A stretch of 64,000 nucleotides of DNA from Synaphobranchus kaupii (taxonomy: Eukaryota; Chordata; Actinopteri; Anguilliformes; Synaphobranchidae). Shown piece after piece: positions 59,748 to 64,000 of this stretch. The notes below the pieces were generated by a model. The model was not told the DNA's origin. It saw only the letters and a list, made by a program, of their open reading frames with translations, and did not search any database. The stretch lies in contig JAINUF010000032.1 in NCBI GenBank assembly GCA_029718625.1, positions 186,001 through 250,000 of the forward strand, given 5' to 3'. The position numbers and the translations under genes are program-made. Numbering within the stretch: position 1 is the stretch's first letter; each line of letters begins with the position of its first letter.

Positions 59748-59822
59748 CTGTACCCCTTTGGTCTTCTGGTTAGCGTCAAGCCTAAGTATTGCGAGAGACG
59801 TGGGTTCGTACCTCGCCTGGTT
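59748..59822 (+). ncRNA. tRNA-like sequence 1 (copy D, plus strand)
   Basis: Counterpart of 39301-39375, with CTGGTTAGCGTCAAGCC and GGGTTCGTACC. Considered a tRNA-derived remnant. Confidence 0.4.
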
Positions 59823-59981
59823 GATATTAAAGTGTAATTTCATTCTGTCCTCTTGCGCTGCGGTCATGTCTGACTCTGTGGATACCAAACCTTCAACCCT
59901 CGCCTCGGCCAACATTTCTTTATTATGTCTTCATTCATTTCTTGACAGAAGAGTGAACATACCCGCACACCAGTCCATGTA

Positions 59982-61390
59982 ATAAAAAATCAGGGAATAA
60001 AAGAACCGCCAACCCTGTAGTTTTCCCATTCAGTCACTGTAGGCGCTGTTCCTTACTCAAGCTATTTCAGTGCTTCTCCTTCTAGTCTATGGACCTGCAG
60101 ATACCACAGAACTGTGGCAGCCTGGCAGGTAGGCCTACTCACTTGACTATTTCTGACCCACAGCAAAACACTTGCTGATAGCTACGATGTCAGAATGATC
60201 ACATACAGTACATTCATAATACAACGGAACATGTATGTGCATAATTCGGATAAAATACTTAGCCCAATGTATTTATATACCTTAAAAAGTAACGTTACGT
60301 GTGTTTTTGCATAACAGCAACGTAGGCTATTACAGCTGCGATAGCGCTGTGGGAACATCAACGTTGCTGGGCAGTGGCAAAATGTAATAAGAATCTCTTC
60401 AACATTCAACAGAAACCAGTTGTAGAATCGTTACGAAGTAGGATATTTGGTCCCTTAATCTGTTTATCAGAGATTTGTAGAAAAATATTTTAACGTTATA
60501 CCGAAAGTAGCGAGGCTACATTGGGTAGGCGTAGCCTAAGCAAAGGAAAATGCACCGAATGTTTATTTGTAACAGTTTCAACTTTTTAATAATAGCCTAT
60601 AGGCTAGACCTATATCGGAACAAACGTTTATGTGGTGTGTAGAAACGGTACATTTTATGCACGTTATTGTGTGACTGTGCCAAGATGGTTGTAAACGGGT
60701 TTGGGCCATTTTATTGGGCAGTGCAACTTGAGAGCTTGATGTGTGCACAAGCGGCGACTCTGCAGCAATCCTACATTGGAATTTTGAGGGTTTAAAGTTG
60801 TTTACAATTTCAGAGAAATATGAATAGGCTACTATAATTGGGACATTGACAACTAGGCTAGCACCGTAGATAGGGCTAATAGCCTGCGTGTTCGTGGCGA
60901 AAGAGCACATTGCGCTTGATGCAGCATTTGTTGTAGTTATAGTCCAATGGCAATGATTATTATTGTTGAAAGCTAAAGTGAGTATGATCATTTCAGTTGC
61001 AGACGGAAGTAGGCTACGTCGTTAGCTATGGAATTTCTCGTCTACATTTTTCCAAGGTTGTTGACAGAACGTTAAGTGATTGAAAAATCAGCTCAGTGCT
61101 CACACTGAGCATTCTCACCGTGAGCTAGCCTACTGCACGTGACCATTGACCCCCATAAATTTTTTGGCGATAAAATGTCAAATATCTCAAAAAGTGTATA
61201 TGGTATAAAAGTTAAAAGTAATAGCAACCTGGAGGGGATATAAAGGTATAATATGAGGTATGAATGGTGTCGATGGTGTGAACGGTGTAGGAGGACATAG
61301 GTTCTCAAGATCGGCGGAAGAATAATAACGGTCAGTCTGAACGATAACAATCAGTCTGAGCGATAACAATAGGTGTGGTTTTTCAACCAC
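59982..61390. other. Foreign DNA in copy D intron 5, partly like the intron 2 insertion
   Basis: 60370-60850 is a diverged relative of 54710-55240 (shared gtgtagaaac, tgtaaac, gagaaatatgaa and attgggac blocks). The end near 61378-61397 has a hairpin ggtgtggttttt / aaccacacct. No coding frame is recognised. Confidence 0.5.
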
Positions 61391-61884
61391 ACCTAACTAG
61401 AAACTACAAGGTGGGCGTGTCCTGAAGTCAGGTTTTTTAGTAGCACCAAAAAAGCTGAAGGGGGGGCGATATGTAATGGTGCATCGCCCTGTCTTCGCCC
61501 ATAGACTGCCAGGAAAATCCGAGCACTCATCATAATTAACATAGTTTTTTAACGATGTTAGAATCTCATAAATTATAATTATAATAGTAGATTTCACTTG
61601 CGATAATAAGGACCATGTATTATATCACAGTCTCTGGAAATTCATTTTTTTTAATTCAGAGGGTTGACCGGGTTGACCAGCAGTAATTTACGCTCTGCCC
61701 CCAGCCTACGGATGTCGGGAAGCACAACAAAAGACAACAGCCTCCTTATGGCTCCGGTCAGCCGGAGGAGGAATTTTTTTTTTGTTGTTGGTACAACCAA
61801 AGCCCATAGAAAGAGACTATACAATCTCTGGTACAACTAAGACTTGATATTCAATAAGATACCTAAGTCCTGCTGTGTCAGAAA

Positions 61885-62327
61885 CAAGGAGCCAAGACTG
61901 GGCTTTCGTTTTGAAGCTCACTTCCTGGTTGGGCTGGGAGCGGAAATTGTGCCGTTGCTCACTAGCGCCACTGCGATTGGCTCCAGTATAGGTATTTCAC
62001 CATGTAAGTCAATGGCAGCAATGTGGTCAAAATACTCAGTCAATAAATTGTTCCCACAAAAAGATTTAATAGGTGCCTTTCCTTCATCTATTGCCTCTGC
62101 ATGTGCTGATTTTTTAATATATTGTGTCGTTTGGACAGGGTATTCACATTTGTTCAGGACCAATCAGAGGGACAGGTTGAGTCCTCTTCGGCTCCACGGA
62201 GCAGGCGCAGTTTGTATAAACGGGCGGCGAAAAAGACATCCGAGCTTCAATTCAGTTTTTACGAGGCCGTGGAAAGGCAATGGGTAACGTCACAGTGGCT
62301 TTGTCCATATTTTTTATACAGTCTATC
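61885..62327. mobile_element. 443-bp insertion with 8-bp target duplication
   Basis: GTCAGAAA is at 61877-61884 and 62328-62335; copies A-C read tgtgtcagaaagcgtcttta uninterrupted. It starts caaggagccaagactggg and ends tttttatacagtctatc. Clear terminal inverted repeats are lacking. The 8-bp duplication suggests hAT-type mobilisation; the family is unsure. Confidence 0.75.
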
Positions 62328-62359
62328 GTCAGAAAGCATCTTTAATGTTTTTAATTAGT

Positions 62360-63230
62360 GACCCACAGTCACCAACCTCGGCGTCAAAATGGACAGTGAT
62401 TTTAAACTTGATAAGCAGATTAATTCTGTGGTAAAATCCAGTTTTTATCATCTGAGGCTTTTATCTAAAATTAAATCCGTTCTATCTTTTAATGATTTTG
62501 AGCGAGTGATTCATGCTTTTATCTCTACCCGTTTGGACTACTGTAATGCACTCTACACTGGCGTTAACCAGGCCTCCCTTTCACGCTTAGTTAGTCCTAA
62601 ACGCGGCTGCTCGTCTTTTAACAGGAACCCGCAAGCATGAACACATTACCCCTGTTCTGGCCTCCCTCCACTGGCTCCCTGTCCGTTTTAAAATTAATTT
62701 TAAGATTTTCTTGTTTGTTTTTAAGTCGTTAAATGGGTTGGCGCCTCAGTACATCTCGGACCTCTTACATGTTTACACCCCCTCGAGGTTGCTGAGGTCT
62801 GCTGATCAGGTGCGTCTTGTCATCCTGAAAACCAGGGGCAACCGCGCCTTTTCAGCAGTAGCCCCTAAATTACGGAACGAGCTACCCCCCCACGTCAAAA
62901 TGGCCCCCACCCTAGAAACTTTTAAATCTCATCTTAAAACTTATTTTTACTCCTTGGCTTTTAATCCAGCATGAGAGTTGTGTGGTCTGTTTATCTTTTA
63001 CTGTTTTTTTGAATCACTGGTTGTTTGTTGTCTATGTGTTTTTGTGTATTTTATAAGTGCTTTTATATGCTTTAATTTATTTTACTGTGTTTTTTATTAT
63101 TTTACTGTGTTTTTTATTATTTTACTGTATTTTTTATTATTTTACTATATTTTATTTATTCTCTGTGCAGCACTTTGGTAACCTTGTTGTTTTTAAAATG
63201 TGCTATACAAATAAAGTGGATTGGATTGGA
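62360..63230 (+). mobile_element. 5'-truncated L2-type LINE 3' end in copy D
   Basis: Broken frames 62389-62974 encode the reverse-transcriptase tail (DSDFKLDKQINSVVKSSFYH, RLDYCNALYTGV, SLNGLAPQYISDLL, then APKLRNELPPHVK). A frameshift lies near 62600. The 3' end has 21-bp tattttactgtgttttttat repeats, gctatacaaataaagt and (ggatt)n. Copies A-C read attagtttagataggtaa, which is the empty site. Confidence 0.88.
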
Positions 63231-63295
63231 TAGATAGGTAAAGTTAGCTACAAGCTAGCTAGAAGATAGCTAACTTAGTTAACGAGCTAGCTATT

Positions 63296-63528
63296 TTTTA
63301 TTTTTTTTTGTATTTAGTTTATTTGACAGGGACAATGCTCAACAAATATATTGTGCCAGATATAGCTCAGAGCTCATTTTCATCTGTAGTCCCTGAGGGA
63401 AGGGTGATAACAGACAACATGGGAACATCTATAAGAATTACAAAAGTACAATACAAGATACAATACAACTCTAATCTACAATGCAAACATTACAAAAGGT
63501 AAATAAAATAAGAGCATTTTAGTCCATT
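63296..63528. mobile_element. About 230-bp insertion in copy D (ttatttgacagggacaatgc type)
   Basis: Copies A-C read gctattgctatcaaca; here the site is split by T-rich sequence and a segment with ttatttgacagggacaatgc, a widely repeated fish motif. Boundaries are approximate; the class is unknown. Confidence 0.6.
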
Positions 63529-64000
63529 ATTGCTATCACCAAACTATTATCTATATAGTTTGGTGATTGCTCTCCTAGTTTCCAGCATAGGCTGGCTAAC
63601 ATTAGCTAACTGCAAGTAATCGATCGTCGGTCAGGGACGTGATAATTCAAAGAGGTTATATGTATAATCAACTCATTTACAGTTGAAGTTATATTGTTCA
63701 AAATAGCCCTTATTCACCAAGACATGGTCTTACACACATTTGCCTTTAGCTTTTACTTTATTTTAAATGAACAATGTCTTTCACAGCTGCAGAGATATAT
63801 AGTTCGGTGGGAAGCACATAAAACACAACGGTCTTGGCTCCGGTCAGCCAGGATATTTTCAGAAACATGTACGTATTGGTGGTAGGCTACAACTCAGACT
63901 GGATGTTCAATAACATACATAACGTCAAGTCCTGCAAAGTAGGATTACTTAGTTAGCTGGATAGCTAATTGTACATACTAAAACCGGGAACAGCTCTTTT
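63529..64000. other. Copy D intron 5, conserved remainder
   Basis: It is colinear with copy C from about 41505 and copy A from 3000, without the 878-bp element. It is non-coding. Confidence 0.7.

Larger units (their letters stand above)
58570..59981. mobile_element. Fold-back element of copy D with inverted spacer
   Basis: It begins with the left arm (ctgaaatttggtataacttt). From about 58680 it follows the reverse complement of the right arm, then the spacer in reverse order, including the 1-kb tRNA-like segment, up to 59981. The normal right arm is missing. Confidence 0.75.
58335..64000. mobile_element. PIF/Harbinger-like TIR element in copy D intron 5 (right end outside window)
   Basis: The left end GGGGTCGATTTACTAA after TAA (58332-58334) matches the other copies. 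From 61390 onward it is colinear with copies A-C apart from three new insertions. Between 58680 and 61390 it is rearranged. Confidence 0.6.

Noticed and set aside
61844..62287. 147-codon frame in copy D intron 5
   Set aside because: It spans the boundary of the 443-bp insertion at 61885 and has no recognisable domain, so the frame is accidental.

Overview
The window is vertebrate, almost certainly teleost, nuclear DNA. The genes are split by GT-AG introns, the introns are packed with fish-type Tc1/mariner, hAT, PIF/Harbinger-like, L1 and L2 elements, and one non-autonomous element has Sleeping Beauty (salmonid-type Tc1) terminal repeats. The sequence alone does not fix the species.

The only host genes I can support are a head-to-tail tandem array, all on the + strand, of family C G-protein-coupled receptors of the OlfC / vomeronasal type-2 (V2R) type. 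Database annotation often calls these 'extracellular calcium-sensing receptor-like'. Copy A enters from the left with exons 4-6 only (519-7123). Copies B (8970-23759) and C (27199-44369) are complete six-exon genes, each predicting 859 residues. Copy D (51084-58292) has exons 1-5, and its last exon lies beyond the right edge. Every visible exon is open with matching splice phases, so none looks like a pseudogene. Exon 1 encodes the signal peptide, exons 2-4 the Venus-flytrap ligand-binding domain, exon 5 plus the start of exon 6 the nine-cysteine domain, and the rest of exon 6 the seven membrane segments. They are probably chemoreceptors of olfactory sensory neurons that bind amino acids. About 320 bp upstream of each first exon is conserved, with a TATA-like box 33 bp before the ATG.

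The copies are recent duplicates whose introns and spacers still align. Comparing them gives the uninterrupted target site for many later insertions. Intron 5 in every copy is one PIF/Harbinger-like element (TIR GGGGTCGATTTACTA, TSD TAA) that has swollen by nested insertion: about 5.0 kb in A, 4.2 kb in B, 10.1 kb in C and over 5.6 kb in D. Intron 2 in every copy holds a hAT element. In B it is followed by a 4.6-kb nested fold-back structure, and in D it is split by about 2.5 kb containing a possible piggyBac-type 5' exon. The C-D spacer carries a Tc1-type element with an uninterrupted transposase frame.

The most unusual structures are: (1) recombination between the inverted arms of an intron-5 palindrome, which flipped its spacer in copy D relative to copy C; (2) the hierarchical fold-back element in copy B; (3) three miniature elements with two different terminal-repeat families but the same internal cargo; and (4) the open Tc1 transposase frame. 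I found no CRISPR array, no confident functional RNA gene and no clearly new biochemical system.
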